Origin: Salvator merianae
Lineage: Eukaryota; Chordata; Lepidosauria; Squamata; Teiidae
Direction: 5' to 3'
Length of the DNA: 64,000 bases
Assembly (NCBI GenBank): GCA_003586115.2
Contig: QVOM02000112.1
Coordinates: 103,491,174-103,555,173, forward strand
Below the pieces are notes generated by a model that saw nothing but the letters and a program-made list of their open reading frames with translations, searched no databases and was not told the DNA's origin. Positions 34,790 to 46,405 of the stretch are shown piece by piece. The position numbers were made by a program, and so were the translations under genes. The stretch's first letter is position 1; every line of letters starts with the position of its first letter.

Positions 34790-34925
34790 TTTAAAAAACA
34801 AAGTGCTAGTAAGCCTATTTGCTGATAACATTGTTCTATTTACATAGAACCCTTTAACTACAATCCTAGCAGCAATGAAAATATTTGATTCCTTTAGTCA
34901 GATATCAGGGCTCAAATGACCCCCC
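34790..34925 (+). mobile_element. L1 reverse transcriptase fragment
   Basis: One frame reads FADNIVLF, then NPLTTILAAMKIFDSFSQIS and GLK. This matches the L1 ORF2 active-site block (FADD-IVLF) and following helix; the second catalytic Asp is mutated to Asn and a stop follows. Old, isolated fragment. Confidence 0.65.
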
Positions 34926-35159
34926 CCCCCAATAAGAGTTATTACTCATGAATATTAAGCCACAAACTCAATTACAAACTCCTACTCTACTACGGGCCAC
35001 TGTCCCAGTCTAATATTAAGCAGCCTATGCCTTTGATGGGAACCCAACAAAACTCCAGATATTTTTAATGAAGCTTAGGATATCTATGGCAGTTTGATCC
35101 CGTGACTTTCGCACTGATTTTTCACATATTGCTTTCATTATCAGTTATCCAACCCTGCA

Positions 35160-35890
35160 GCTCAATGGGCTTTGGGGGTACTGAACCAAGGTGGTCCAGA
35201 AACTTGGGACTTTGAGTACTTCCAATACTTCCTATACTCTTTGGGAATGCAGTAGAGTGACCCAGCACACTGGGAGCATGACATCCAAAAGCTGAGGAAT
35301 ATAGAACAAGGGAGGCAAACTGTGGTTATGTATGCTTCTGGGTTCCACCTGCTGGCAATGGAAGTGTCAGACTAGAGGACAAAACCTTTGCCATGTCACA
35401 TTAAGTCACTGGCGGCTCTTCATGAAGACTCCCAAATATTACAGGAATGGATACAACTGGTAGCCTTTTTGGAGGGATGAATGGCCACTCTTCAAATGGT
35501 CATCAGTAAACCCACCCACAGCCAGGGTGTCAGGATCCTTCATTTGCCATTGTCTCTGCATCAACAAGCACAGGTGCACACCAAAATCTTTCCACCAATG
35601 AAATGAATAAGAGATCACAGGGCTATGCATGTACTGTAGAGGAACTGGTCATATGGCCTTTGAATGCTCCAACAAACCCAGCCATGAAGTTAAGTCTACA
35701 CCACCTTAAATCCATCAAAGGAGCAATGTTTACAGAAGCAATGAAAGACACCAAGGCAACCTCCATGTATCCTATAGCCAGTGCTACCAAACTCCCAGAT
35801 TCCACTGGCCTTCCCTCCAAATCCATTTCCACCAGCCCAACCTCAGATTTGGGAAATGGGCCAATCCTCTTTAGGATCTGCAGTTTCTAG
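35160..35890 (+). pseudogene. Ty3/gypsy chromovirus gag remnant
   Basis: Around 35290-35350 a gag-like segment (IEQGRQTVVMYASGFHLLAM) is readable. At 35622-35666 there is a CCHC zinc knuckle, LCMYCRGTGHMAFEC, with C-x2-C-x4-H-x4-C spacing, of the form seen in Sushi-ichi-like chromoviruses and their domesticated PEG10/RTL relatives. The frame is interrupted by stops before the knuckle. It is followed in order by pol blocks, so it belongs to one degraded element ending at 38374. No sign of domestication: stops and frame changes are frequent. Confidence 0.75.
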
Positions 35891-36089
35891 TGGTCCAAAC
35901 ATTCTACTATAAGGTGCTTTTAGGGTAGCCTGGCTTAGGAATCATGATCTGGATATAATTTGGAGTAAAAAAAGTTATTTGATTCTGACAAATGTGTATT
36001 ACATAAGGGCAACAAGGAACTTTGTGGGGCAGCATTAGAAATTCCTTTCATTGGCATGGACTGCAGACTGCTCTGTGCTACTACACATC

Positions 36090-37500
36090 AAGTATTGTTA
36101 CTTTGCTGATGTTTTTGAAGAGGTGGAGGCTGACACTCTGCCTCTCCCACCCTTTTGACTGTCCCATAGAACTACTTCCAGGAGTGAGGTTTCCTGCTGG
36201 CCATATTTGCTCAATATCTGAGCTGGAATTGAAAGCGCTTCCTAAACATAAATGTGGTGCAGAACTGTATACATCCTTCCTCCTCTCCCATGGCTTGAAC
36301 CTGTTTTACTTGTCAGAAAGAAGAGCAGTGAGCTGAGACTTTGTACGGATTACTGCACACAAGATTTTGGTTAAAAACTGTTACCCTTTTCCTCAGTGAC
36401 TTGCCAGCTCACTTAAGACAAGCAAAAGACAACCACACTTGATCTCTGGGAGGCTTATCATAGAATCCAGATCTGGAAAGGAGAGGAGTGGAAGACTGCT
36501 TTAAACACTCAGTATGACCAATTTGAATACCTTCTATTGCTTTTTGGGCTCCCTACTGGTCCAGCAACCTTCCAAAATTTCATTAGTTATGTATATGGAG
36601 ACATGACAGAAACCTTTCTGATCATTTATCTTGATGATCTGATGATTTACTCCCCAGTCATGATTTCACACATCGACAATGTCCATGTGGCCTTAAATAG
36701 ACTCAGAAAACCTCAACTTTATGCCAAACTGTTACAGTGCGAGCACCACCTAGCCAAGTTGGATTTCCTTGGCTACTGCATCTCCAATGATGGCACTGAA
36801 ATGGACTCTAATAAAGTGGCTGCCATAATTGACTGGGAACTCTCCTCCCTGCACCCATCATCAGTTGCAAAGTTTCCTAGGATCTGTAGACATTTACCAG
36901 AAGGTAATTCTCATGTTTGCTGACCTAGCCAACCTGCTCACCTGGCTACTCAGAGGTGGCAAAGCCTCTAAAATGGGCAAGTGCAAACAGCTCCAAGTTA
37001 GATACATAATAGGATTTACCTATATTTGATGGCAAGCTGCACATTCCTTTGGCTGTGCACTCCCAATTTCCACAACTACACCATGACAACCCTACTGTTG
37101 GCCATTTCAAATTCCTGAAAATCTTTCTATCTCCCAAACATCTACAGTGGTGGTAGAGCATGCATAAAGAAACTGAGCAATATGTTCGCTACTGTCCCAT
37201 TTACAATACCTCCAGAACAATCCCGGTCAAGCTGGAAGGACTTCTTCAACCCCTTCCTGTCCCTTCATGACTCTGGGAACATATTTCTATGGACTTCATC
37301 CTAGATCTCCCATCTTCCTCCAGTTTTCTCTGTCATTTGGACTATTGTAAATCATTTCTCTTGCATGGCTCATTTTATTCCTTTGAAAGAGATTTCCTTG
37401 CCCCCCTTAGCTTTTTAAACTCTTCCTGGAACATGTCTTTAAACTCCATGGGGACCTCTTTTAATCCTAGATCCACAAGGTCTATCTTCTGTCAATGATC
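36090..37500 (+). pseudogene. Ty3/gypsy pol remnant (RT and integrase)
   Basis: At about 36140-36200 the RT entry segment (PFDCPIELLPGVRFPAG) is seen. At 36537-36923 an open frame of 128 codons contains FGLPTGPATFQNF and the active site YLDDLMIYS, then LDFLGYCIS and DWELSS. RNase H is missing, apparently deleted near 36950-37020. Integrase pieces follow (GHFKF zinc-domain region near 37100; MDFILDLPSSS at about 37289-37318). Several frame breaks mean no functional protein. Sushi-type chromovirus by block order and sequence. Confidence 0.85.
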
Positions 37501-37799
37501 AGGCTACCTCTACCGAATCAGTGTGGTCCAAACTGCAAGTTAACCAAGGATGTCCATAAGGTTTCAGCTGACAAATCTCACATCCTTAGTGCTAACATAA
37601 ATGTTTGGGATTTGGCTTACCTTTCCACTCATTATCTCCAATTCCCAAGACCCTTGAAAAAGTTGGCTTAGTGTTATGTTGCGATTGCTCAAATCAACAT
37701 TGTTGCTTTCCATTTAAAATGATCTAAACATATGAAAATTCACTGGCATTTCACCGTAGCCTTTCCTTTACTTCAACAGAATTTAATTCCACCTCCTCC

Positions 37800-37975
37800 C
37801 CCTCTTACAGGGGAATGAACATGAGCATTTTGAGATTTCTAACATCCTGGACTCACACATGTCCAAGGGCAAACTCCAATATTTGGTCCACTGGCTGGGC
37901 CACCCTGTCTCTGATTGGTCTTAGCTAAATGTTGGAGATGTTAATGCCAAATGCTTGTCCAGTGCTTTCCATTTT
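37800..37975 (+). pseudogene. Integrase C-terminal chromodomain remnant
   Basis: Reads EHFEISNILDSHMSKGKLQY, then LVHWLGHPVSDWS, then a stop, then AKCLSSAFHFPDK. This is the chromodomain consensus (ILDSR-GK-YLV-W-GYP-WEP) fused to the integrase end, the defining trait of chromoviruses. It lies directly upstream of the polypurine tract and LTR. Confidence 0.8.
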
Positions 37976-38036
37976 CCTGACAAGCTTGGTCCATCTCTGT
38001 ACAGGAGGGGGAGGACTTGCTTGGAGGGGAGGATTC

Positions 38037-38374
38037 TGTCAGCTTGTCATCTGAGCTGCCATCTTGGTCACTTTCATGCACACAGCCCTCTCTTTTAGCC
38101 TTCATTACAGATGTTGCCTTTCCTCGATGATGTTGTTGAATTCTATATTTGCTGATGGCACGTCTGCTAGGAACTACTAGGGTATCATGTGAGCTCAAGG
38201 TTGTTATGGCCTGGACCTGGGACTGCCTGTGTGAACTGGGCAGGAAATGCTGCTGAATATATACACCAGTCAGAGCTGTGTTCTTTGCAATCGTTTATCA
38301 ATAAAGGCTTGCTAGAATGGCTACACTGTCTCTGCCTGGGTTCTCGGCCTGAGGCCTGGAAAGTGTTCCTAACA
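38037..38374 (+). repeat. 3' LTR of the chromovirus remnant
   Basis: Begins TGTCAGCTTGTC right after the purine-rich tract TTGGAGGGGAGGATTC and ends TTCCTAACA. It contains TATATA near 38258, then AATAAA near 38301, then a T-rich region, in LTR order. Length about 338 bp. No matching 5' LTR is seen upstream, so the element is 5'-truncated. Confidence 0.75.
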
Positions 38375-39691
38375 GCAGGGGATGCAGCAAACACAGTTAA
38401 AACATTACAACAGAAGCTAAGGTATCTGGCCCAGGAAGATATTTAATATGTGATATGTGTCTAGCATTTGAAGCAGAAAAGACCTGAGGATTTTGCTAGT
38501 TTTAACAGCTTTTCTGCTCCAAGACAAATTGCACGTCTGATCCACAGATGACGCAATTACTGCCTCTATTCACTGGTCTATGGGCTTCAACAGAAACCAG
38601 TTTTCATGATTCAGCCTTCATGAACAGCGAACTAGCAGGGACAGAGAATGTGTGTGTTTAAATTCCTTATGATAACTTAGAAAAAAAGCACTTCTTTCTT
38701 AGCTAGGTCAAAATAATGTTTATAAAAACCTTCTCATTATAAAAGGACCAGATATGAACTGCTGACTGCTGACTCTATCACACTGCAAAACATTCTCACA
38801 TATATGCTAAATATCTGGGAGCTTGAAATACAACTGCATTTTCAATTGAGTCAAGAGAAAATGCCTAATAGACCCTGAGCTCTCTGATTCTACTACCTTA
38901 TTATGCCCCAAAATAAAGTAAGAGTGCAGACAATATCTGTTATGCTTCAAGTTGCCCACTTGTGTTGGACACACCCAGATACATTTTCTTTGCTGCTGTA
39001 AGGTCAGCAAGGCAATTTCAGCGCCAGGAGACTCTTAACTGTTGATGTGCACCCAGATGCCAAGGACCCAACATAAGGAAATGCAAAACTCATCTTTTAG
39101 GATTCTTGAGCTTCTGAAACAGAAAAACAGGTCCAAGACAGAACTCCTTCCAATTCTCAGTAACCCAGTGGCTGGGTAACTTGATTGCATTCTAGAGCAA
39201 GAACAGCTCATTTCTCATCTGGGATTGATAGGAAAACCCTCTCCTTTCCTGACTTTTAGGGAGATCACAAACTCTCCAGATGACTAGGGACATGTGCTCT
39301 ATCAGTTCACAGCATTGCCAACCCCTTCAGCACTGTTCACAAAATTTCTCAGGGCAGAAGTCTGGTGCACCTGTAGTCTAACAACTTGGCACTGAAATGC
39401 TTTTAAAGGTAGCTATATGAAATCTGGGAAGCCAGAGGTTTTGCCCTGCATGAAACAACAAAAATGTTCCTAGCAGAATTTGCCACTGCAACAGAAGTAA
39501 TTTTTATTTGTTTTTCTTGTGTAGTCCTGACTGGTCTGCACAGTCACAGGCATGCTTCTTTTGCACATGGCACATTTTTAGACATACTGAGAAGCCTGAA
39601 AAGTCCTTAGAACTTCACAAACACATCTGAGTGTATGACAGCAAAATGAAGAATTTTTGCTCTCTTAAACTTAACTGCTTGTAAGATTCAA
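38375..39691. other. Intergenic, no recognised feature
   Basis: Unique-looking sequence with no gene or repeat recognised. Confidence 0.5.
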
Positions 39692-39869
39692 GCCCTTTCT
39701 GCACTAGGCCTTATTTCAGATTATATTCCAGAATAGGAGCCTGCCATCTGCATGCTGGTGCAGACTAGAGCAGGTCTTGCCTGGAGACTGCCATAGTCTT
39801 CATTAGCATGAGCTTGGCAGGCTCCTATTCTGGAATATAATCCAGAATAAAGCCCAGTGCAGAAAGGGC
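39692..39869. repeat. 178-bp hairpin TIR element, family B
   Basis: Inverted-repeat arms of about 57 bp, beginning GCCCTTTCTGCACTAGGCC and ending GCCCAGTGCAGAAAGGGCC. Inner arm words ATTCCAGAATAGGAGCCTGC and the complement are perfect. TCA occurs on both sides (39688-39690 and 39871-39873), a candidate 3-bp duplication. Same family as 26869-27015. Confidence 0.9.
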
Positions 39870-40754
39870 CTCAGTAGTGAACTGCGGTTGTAAAAGGACT
39901 AGGCAATGTGTGTACTATCAGAAGGTTTTGAGATGAAGATGTCCCTGGCAGAATGCTCAGAAGGAGATCCCAACATATACTTGAGAAGACCCAAGTGATT
40001 TTAGGATTGGAAGATAGAATCTTATGAAGTCTTTTTTTTAGGGGGAAGGATTGGGTCACTCGAGAAAAAGGCATTATGGAAATTGTATTCTTATATATTT
40101 GTTAAGAAAATAAAAAGTTTCTAAGGGTAATTCATTTTAAGGAACAAATGGTCCAGATTAATTTATGAAAGGAAAACATGATATTGACAATTTGTATGCA
40201 ATTACTGTATTGTACAAAGCTGTACAACATTTTACACTTTTTTCAAACATATTACAAGGAGTTTAAGGGTACAAGGCCTTCAACCATGCTTTAATTTTGA
40301 AGTTAACAGTTCAGATCAAATGAATGATAGAGAAGGTGATAAAGCTTATGCATAATTTTCCAAGAAACAAATTACCAAACATCCTGTTAATTTGGCAATG
40401 GTGCTGAAACACTGAAAGCTTTTCAGGGACTTTTTAAAAAAGGAATCAGGCAATTCCAACATCTGGACATATTTGATATATGGAAATCAGCTCCACTACT
40501 TTCACAGAAGAAAAACAAACAAAAACAAACTAATATTTTACCCTTTAGAGACCAGTGTTATATGTCCAAAAAGGAACAGGATTTTAAGTCGGTGTAATGT
40601 AGCAAATGCTGTTTGTGAATTAAAGAATCACTGTTCCAGTCCCTGCAACAGCGTGAGGCAGGACAAACCATGACCAAAACCGGCCCGATAATACAGTTTA
40701 AATTACATAAAAAGCGAAATGCAACACCCACATCTTTGCAAGTTCAAAAAAAGG

Positions 40755-43591
40755 CCGTGGTATTTCTGGTATTCTTTATTAAAAATACTGCTGTACACAA
40801 TGAAAGAATGAAAAACAGGATTAAAAGGTAACACATAGTGGGATCATGACATCAGAATGTAACATACTGGTGCTTTTTAGGGAAAGCTGTTTACATCTAA
40901 AAAATTACTGGAACAAGGGCAAAATAAAAAAAGACATTCTGTACTCCAAAGTATTTACAGTGTAGCAAAACAAAAACCCAAACAAGCAACCTAAAAACAG
41001 GTCAGAAAATTTTAAATGGACTCACATCACATGATTTTAAAAGGTTGTCCCTTCTGTGCTTTCAAATGTAAAAGATAGGAAGGTCAAAATTGTTCCCCTG
41101 CATGGAAAAAGTATGCTTTGAGTCTTTATTTTTAAATTGCTGGGGTTATTTGGTTTTGGGTTTTTTAGGGATTACATATATAACCCTTCCTATGATTGGA
41201 ACAAGCTAGTTTCTGGACAGCCTTCTAAGTGGAATTATTTTGGAAAAGAAGGGCTCTCCCCAAAAAAACACCAAAGCAGAAAATGTCAAAACATGGACCA
41301 AACAAAACAAACAATACTCTACATTGTTCTATGCAGTACCCAACAGCAAATATTTCCTGGATGGAATTTACTTATGGAAACTTATTGGCTCTCTGCTTTC
41401 TATTAATTTTAAACCAAGTCCTGAGATTTCTGGGGCTAAAGCAATAGACACTTACATAAGAAGACTAGTTTGCAAAATGCAACTGGTCATTTCAGAGTGG
41501 TCTTGTCAACATAGCAAGGATGGGATTCAGGCTCTGCGTGACCTTGGCCTTTGCTTTTCCCAAAATATTGGTCCACAAAATAATCTGTCAAAAAGTTTCC
41601 AATTTCTGCAGCTGAAGAGATGATCCCCTTTCATTTTCAGAGAAAACAACAGTGGGGAAAAGAAAAAAAGCCTCAGCCTGCTTATAAATTAAGCGTTCAA
41701 TAGTTCTTCTAGAATACAAGTACTACTTTTTTTGTACAAAAGAATTACAATATGATTCTTCAAAAACATATAAAAGACAGCTGCTCTTCCTCAAATACGT
41801 CAGCTAATGATAAAAGACTGGTTTGCCGTGTTCTTATCATGAAGTCCCTGTTGCATTTGAAGGTAAAAGAGAACAATAGTATGGCAATATTAAACATTAT
41901 GCTCCATTTAAAATTTATTTCCAGATTAAATGATTGGTTTTATTCATTTCAGCTCATCAACAGATACTACTCATCGCAGGCTCCGTTGTTCCTCATAAAA
42001 GAAGTCAAGGGTCCTCTTGTCTTCCACAGCGGTTCTCATGAAGAGCCATGCTTTTCTTCGCGCAAATCTTAAGGAGGAGTGTCATCATTAAAGCTTATAA
42101 AACTGGACAAAATACTTAAAAATTTATCTGAAATTACAAATATTGAGAATTAACAAAACGGGTGCCAGCAACATTGGTTGCAAGTGCTTTGAAACAGTCC
42201 TGACACCTTTTGGAGAGTTTCCACATTTTCTTCATGTTGAGCACCCAGTGCTATTAAAACATTCAGTGCTGGGAAAAGGATACACAGTCTTCATTACTGC
42301 TTTGAGAAAGGAAAAAGAAACAATCCTACGTATTTGGCAGTCTTCAGTATCAAAGTGTAGGTGTTCTGCTGCAAATTCCCTTGAATACTCAAGCTTGCGG
42401 ACAACTGTTGGGTCCCAGAGCAGAAAGTTAATTGAGGGAAAAAAATTCCAGACTTGAAGACTGAATATTCATGTGTTGAGTATTATAAAAGCAATATTAC
42501 TTTGGGCTAAGCAGTGACAGCAAAAGCACAGCAGACCAGCATTCCTCCAGAATCAGGCTATAAAACTTCAAAAGCTCTCGATGCCAGACAACTGCTGTGT
42601 AGAGTTAATCTTCTGAACAGTGTCTTTGTATCTGTATCCAGTGTAAAGTACCATAATAAAGCTGTGGTTCAAAGAACAGAACTTTATACAAAAAACAAAA
42701 CAAAACAAAAAGGATACCTTAAGTAACTTAAAGGAATATGTTCCTGAATCCTCAGGCCTGTAACACAATTTCTTTTTTTTAAAAAAGTTCTATTAAAAAT
42801 TGCATAAATGTGAATGCATCTGACTAGCAGGAAAATATACAAACAAGTATTTTATTTAAAAGGCGCTGGTTGTGTTTAGAGCAACTTGGAAACGCTCTTA
42901 AAGTACAATTCTCAAAATGGTGCTATATGTAGACAAAGCTTCAACTAAACAAAAAGGGATTTGACATGTGACGTTTCAATGATACCTAACTTGATTCCGT
43001 TTCCTTTTTAATTTTTAAATATGCATCTTCTCATTTGATTGGTTAACCTTATGGTGGGAGGCATATGACACGGTTTTACAGAGGTTACAAGCTACACTGT
43101 AATTTACAGAACACAATTTCTATGAAATTATTCACCTGGTCCTTTATAGTATTCTGGGGGTGCAAATAAAATCAAAATCAATAAATTCTGCAGTATACTC
43201 AGTGGCAAAAAAAAAATATCCCAGAAATGTTCTTGCAAAGAGATTCCCTTAGTAATATCCAATGTGGCAAAACATCAGAGATCAGAAAAGTCTTTAAAAA
43301 AATTAAAATTAGTGCATATACGAGTGGAAAAAATAAAAGCAGGAACATCACGCCCCTGATGTGTTCCTTATCTTAAAATAATTTCTTCACAGATAAAGCC
43401 TCCAATGGCAGCCAGAGCTCAAGGGAAAGCAAAAACATTCTTCCCTTCAAGTAAGAGTGTACCTGACTGAAGTGCAACATCTCCGGTTGTTTTGTTTCCC
43501 AAAATGTGAAATGAGATGACGACAATCAGTTGTAGTGCAATTTGCTATTGGTTATGCTCCCCAGCAATGTCCTGCATGCTTTCAGCAAGTA
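40755..43591 (-). other. PAN3: PAN3 3' UTR (probable extent)
   Basis: Downstream of the PAN3 stop on the - strand there is about 2.8 kb of AT-rich sequence without repeats, unlike the surrounding region. It ends at an AATAAA (40775-40780, - strand). The lack of transposon insertions supports exonic constraint. Other AATAAA hexamers occur (for example about 41122), so shorter forms are possible. Open frames on the + strand here (41137-42726) are shadows. Confidence 0.6.
40775..40780 (-). terminator. Candidate polyadenylation signal, PAN3
   Basis: TTTATT on the + strand, i.e. AATAAA on the - strand in TTTTTAATAAAGAATACC. It is the last such hexamer before repeat-rich intergenic sequence. Confidence 0.5.
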
Positions 43592-43732
43592 CTACAACTG
43601 GCCGTTTGCAGCTGCAATCAGTTCTTGAAAGGTATTTTCAAAGCAGCGCTTCAGATCACTATACGTTACCACAAGTACACTCTTCTCATCTCTGGAAATG
43701 AGGCTTATTTTTTCTGGCACACCAGCATCTAA
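43592..43732 (-). CDS. PAN3: PAN3 terminal coding exon
   Basis: Acceptor (- strand) TGTTCTGATTTTCAG, then 46 codons and TAG (43592-43594). It encodes LDAGVPEKISLISRDEKS, then VLVVTYSDLKRCFEN and a TFQELIAAANGQL end. This is the last part of the C-terminal knob domain of PAN3, which binds the PAN2 exonuclease and helps recruit it to poly(A)-bound PABPC1 for cytoplasmic deadenylation. The sequence is almost identical in vertebrates, so identification is firm. A (GTG)n tract lies about 40-85 bases upstream in the intron; the reading frame stays open through it to 43969, but the acceptor clearly marks the exon. Confidence 0.98.
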   Translation of the reverse strand, partial: LDAGVPEKISLISRDEKSVLVVTYSDLKRCFENTFQELIAAANGQL

Positions 43733-43773
43733 CTGAAAATCAGAACACAAAAAGTGTGTATGTGCACTTGATA

Positions 43774-43818
43774 TCATCACCATCACCACCATCACCACCA
43801 CCACCACCACCACCACCA
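43774..43818. repeat. (CAC)n/(ATCACC)n microsatellite near PAN3 acceptor
   Basis: Runs of CAC with interspersed ATC; on the PAN3 sense strand it is (GTG)n ending about 40 bases from the terminal-exon acceptor. Confidence 0.9.
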
Positions 43819-45247
43819 TATAACTAGGCCATAGAAGCATCCCCAGTGCAGTTCTGCTCTCATTACTGGAAGTACTCTTACTTCCATAGCAAAGGCTATG
43901 GCATAGGCTGAAACACGATGCAAACTTTGAACAGACCTGTAGCACTTCAGAGACAAAGAGAGAAGCCATTCATCTGAAAGACCAAAATGTACCACGGTCC
44001 CTCCATATGGAATAGCCTTAACATGTTCACCTGATATAATAATAAGGTTCCATATGCAGACATATTTGATGGGGAAAATGTCAAACATCTTGTAAACTGC
44101 AGAACCAAAGTAGTTTCAAGGTGGCAGGTGAAACAACTTGGTTCATTGTGAAACACAACATATTGAAGAGATGCTTCAGCTGAATGTGTAACGTATAGGA
44201 ATGGTTTGGATCTAATGCTAAACAATATTACTCTTCTTACAGCACATTTATGTTTATGTTTATTTAAGATTTCTATACTGCCCTATTATATAAGTCTCAG
44301 GGTGGTGAACAAGAACAGAAGAAAAATGAACAATTCAAAAGCATAAACTACATTAAAAACCCATAAAAAATAAAAGATAAAAAATAGAAACAGATACAGG
44401 AGTGTATCAAAAGAGAAACCAAGAGGAAAACTTCACTAAACAGCAAAAGCTTATACAAATAGTTTTGAACTCCAAGCATCTTCTTTTAAACTTCGCATAG
44501 TTTGCTGTTATATTTGACAAGGACAAATTATAGCTTGCTTAAGCTACAGTTTTAAGGCAAGATGAGAAATCATGGCCTGGTCATAGGCTATTACCTACAG
44601 TTTATCCTTGTGCATCATAACGAACGACAATTACTGTATGAGATCTCAAAGTAAGCCTCAGAAAAGAAAGAAAGAATACTTGCCCTCCTGGTTTTTAAAA
44701 GTTCTAGTAACAAACCGCAGTTCCATATTGGGGGAGTGGGGAGGAGATTTGGGAGAAAAGGATAGTCTGTTCTCAGGTGAATACAGTAATGTAAACACTG
44801 AAACTGGATGTTTTTAAATGATTTATTTATTTATTTATTTGGTTTGTATTTTTATCCTGCCATATACCTAAAGAACTCAGGGTGGGCTTATAACAATAAA
44901 AACAAATTAAAAAGAACCCACTGAAAACAATAACAGTGTCTGAAAGCATGCAAGATGGAGGTTTATTAGGCTACATCTGAGCATTATACCTGAACCAGTC
45001 TAATGCTGCTTACATGTAGTCATGAGAGAGATAATGCATCTACTGAAACATCAGTTCATACCACTGATATATCCAGCATTCCACAGTGCCTGTTGTAGTC
45101 TACAGTGACTCACTAGAAAACACCTTGAATTTTTTATCTTGTTCAAGTTGGGTTTTAGCGAGTCACTGCAGGGTACATCTTTCACAACTGCCAGTGGTAC
45201 AAATTGATGTTTCAACAGCTGCATCTGTAAGACAAATTCTAGCTTAC
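43819..45247. other. PAN3 last intron, with two inverted LINE tails
   Basis: Two L2-like tails in reverse orientation: 44245-44330 (TTTATTTAAGATTTCTATAC, CTCAGGGTGG) and 44820-44940 (TTTATTTATTTATTTGG, TATCCTGCC, CTCAGGGTGG). The rest is unique-looking. Confidence 0.6.
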
Positions 45248-45386
45248 CTTGTTAAGACAAGAGATAATGTGACTGAGGTCTATCCAGGGAGTACCCGCTT
45301 CCGTCACCTGATGAAAAAGATGATCCCTAAAGAGCTTCAGGAGATATCGATCTCCAGTTTCAGACCATGTTGGGTCCTTCTGAAAT
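45248..45386 (-). CDS. PAN3: PAN3 exon: C-terminal knob domain
   Basis: Coding exon of 139 bp; acceptor ATTTTACAATAG and donor AAG/GTAAGC on the - strand. It enters with one base completing a Glu codon, then encodes [36 protein letters not shown] and [10 protein letters not shown]. These are helices of the PAN3 C-terminal knob that contacts PAN2. Mammals have APWID where this reads TPWID. It ends on a codon boundary before LDAG. Confidence 0.97.
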
Positions 45387-46135
45387 CTATTGTAAAATAT
45401 AATGTGCAATTTCACATTATGGGCACAAATTTATAAACATCTCAAGCTATTTGTTTTGCTATAAACTGCAAAATACAACTGAAGAAAGTCCAGTCCAAAG
45501 AGCTTTTTATGGGACCTAAAGCACTTCAATGCAAGTCAGCTAAGCTGTATTTTTGATTAATATTTGGTTGATTTTGAAAACCAGATCAATGAGATTGCGC
45601 ATCACAATGCAATATTAGTCTCTAACATTAAGCATGAAACATTTAATTGCTTTAATTGGTATCGTTAGTCATTGAGGTCAGACTTACAGCGTCCAGGGGA
45701 ATGAAATCTCTACAAATATCAATTACTGTTTCCAGTCTCCAGAATTGGCACTGTAGCAACTGTATGCACTTGGAGGTTATTTGCTGCTGTTGGGAGAAAA
45801 AACTGAAATACCTTCCCAAAAATACACTAATAATTGGGGGTTTTACAATTAAGTTTTCACTCTTGTAAAGATACTAAAAGGTGGATTCAGATTTCTTCTG
45901 AAATGTACTTTCACATCAATTATTCTCTGCTTCCAGACAAGTCTCAAAAACAAAGATGCTATTATGCAACTAGGCTACAAGAGATAAATAGATATGCATA
46001 TTCAAGTGCAAAAATGACCTATCATGCACAGGCCTCTATACTCTGCAAGTCTATTGTCACTCATGGACATTTATCATTTTCCCCATGGTGCCCCTTTCTG
46101 GGATACCGTGATGCAGAAAATCAGAGATTTCTTAC

Positions 46136-46200
46136 TCTGGCCTCTCATTGATTGTTCCCAGTTTTGCAAGAAGCCGAAATAATCTTCCATTCTGGACCTC
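46136..46200 (-). CDS. PAN3: PAN3 small exon: coiled coil to knob
   Basis: Coding exon of 65 bp, acceptor TTTCATATCTTCCAG, donor GTAAGA. It encodes EVQNGRLFRLLAKLGTINER and P, then two bases of a split Glu. It lies at the junction between the dimer-forming coiled coil and the knob. The exact 65-bp size keeps the frame with both neighbours. Confidence 0.96.
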
Positions 46201-46263
46201 CTGGAAGATATGAAATAAACAGCATGAAACATTTATAACCCAATTGCTTATGACAAGCACATA

Positions 46264-46405
46264 TACTGTATTTTTCCCCACATAAAACCTCTTTTTTCCA
46301 GAATAATTTCCCCTAAAATAACCCGCATCTTGTTCTGTAAATTATCCTTCCTAAAAAAACCTTGACAAATTATAAGGAGGGTCTTATATAGTACAAAATA
46401 CAGTA
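46264..46405. repeat. Short TIR element with TACTGTATTTTT ends
   Basis: Left TACTGTATTTTTCCCC and right CAAAATACAGTA are inverted repeats; the interior pair CATAAAACC/GGGTCTTATA-like extends the stem. It resembles a very common amniote MITE type. Confidence 0.7.

Noticed and set aside
41137..42726. Several + strand frames of 60-127 codons
   Set aside because: They are antisense to the PAN3 3' UTR and show no domain.
43774..43818. CRISPR-like or short tandem coding repeat
   Set aside because: It is a simple trinucleotide microsatellite; no spacers, eukaryotic intron.
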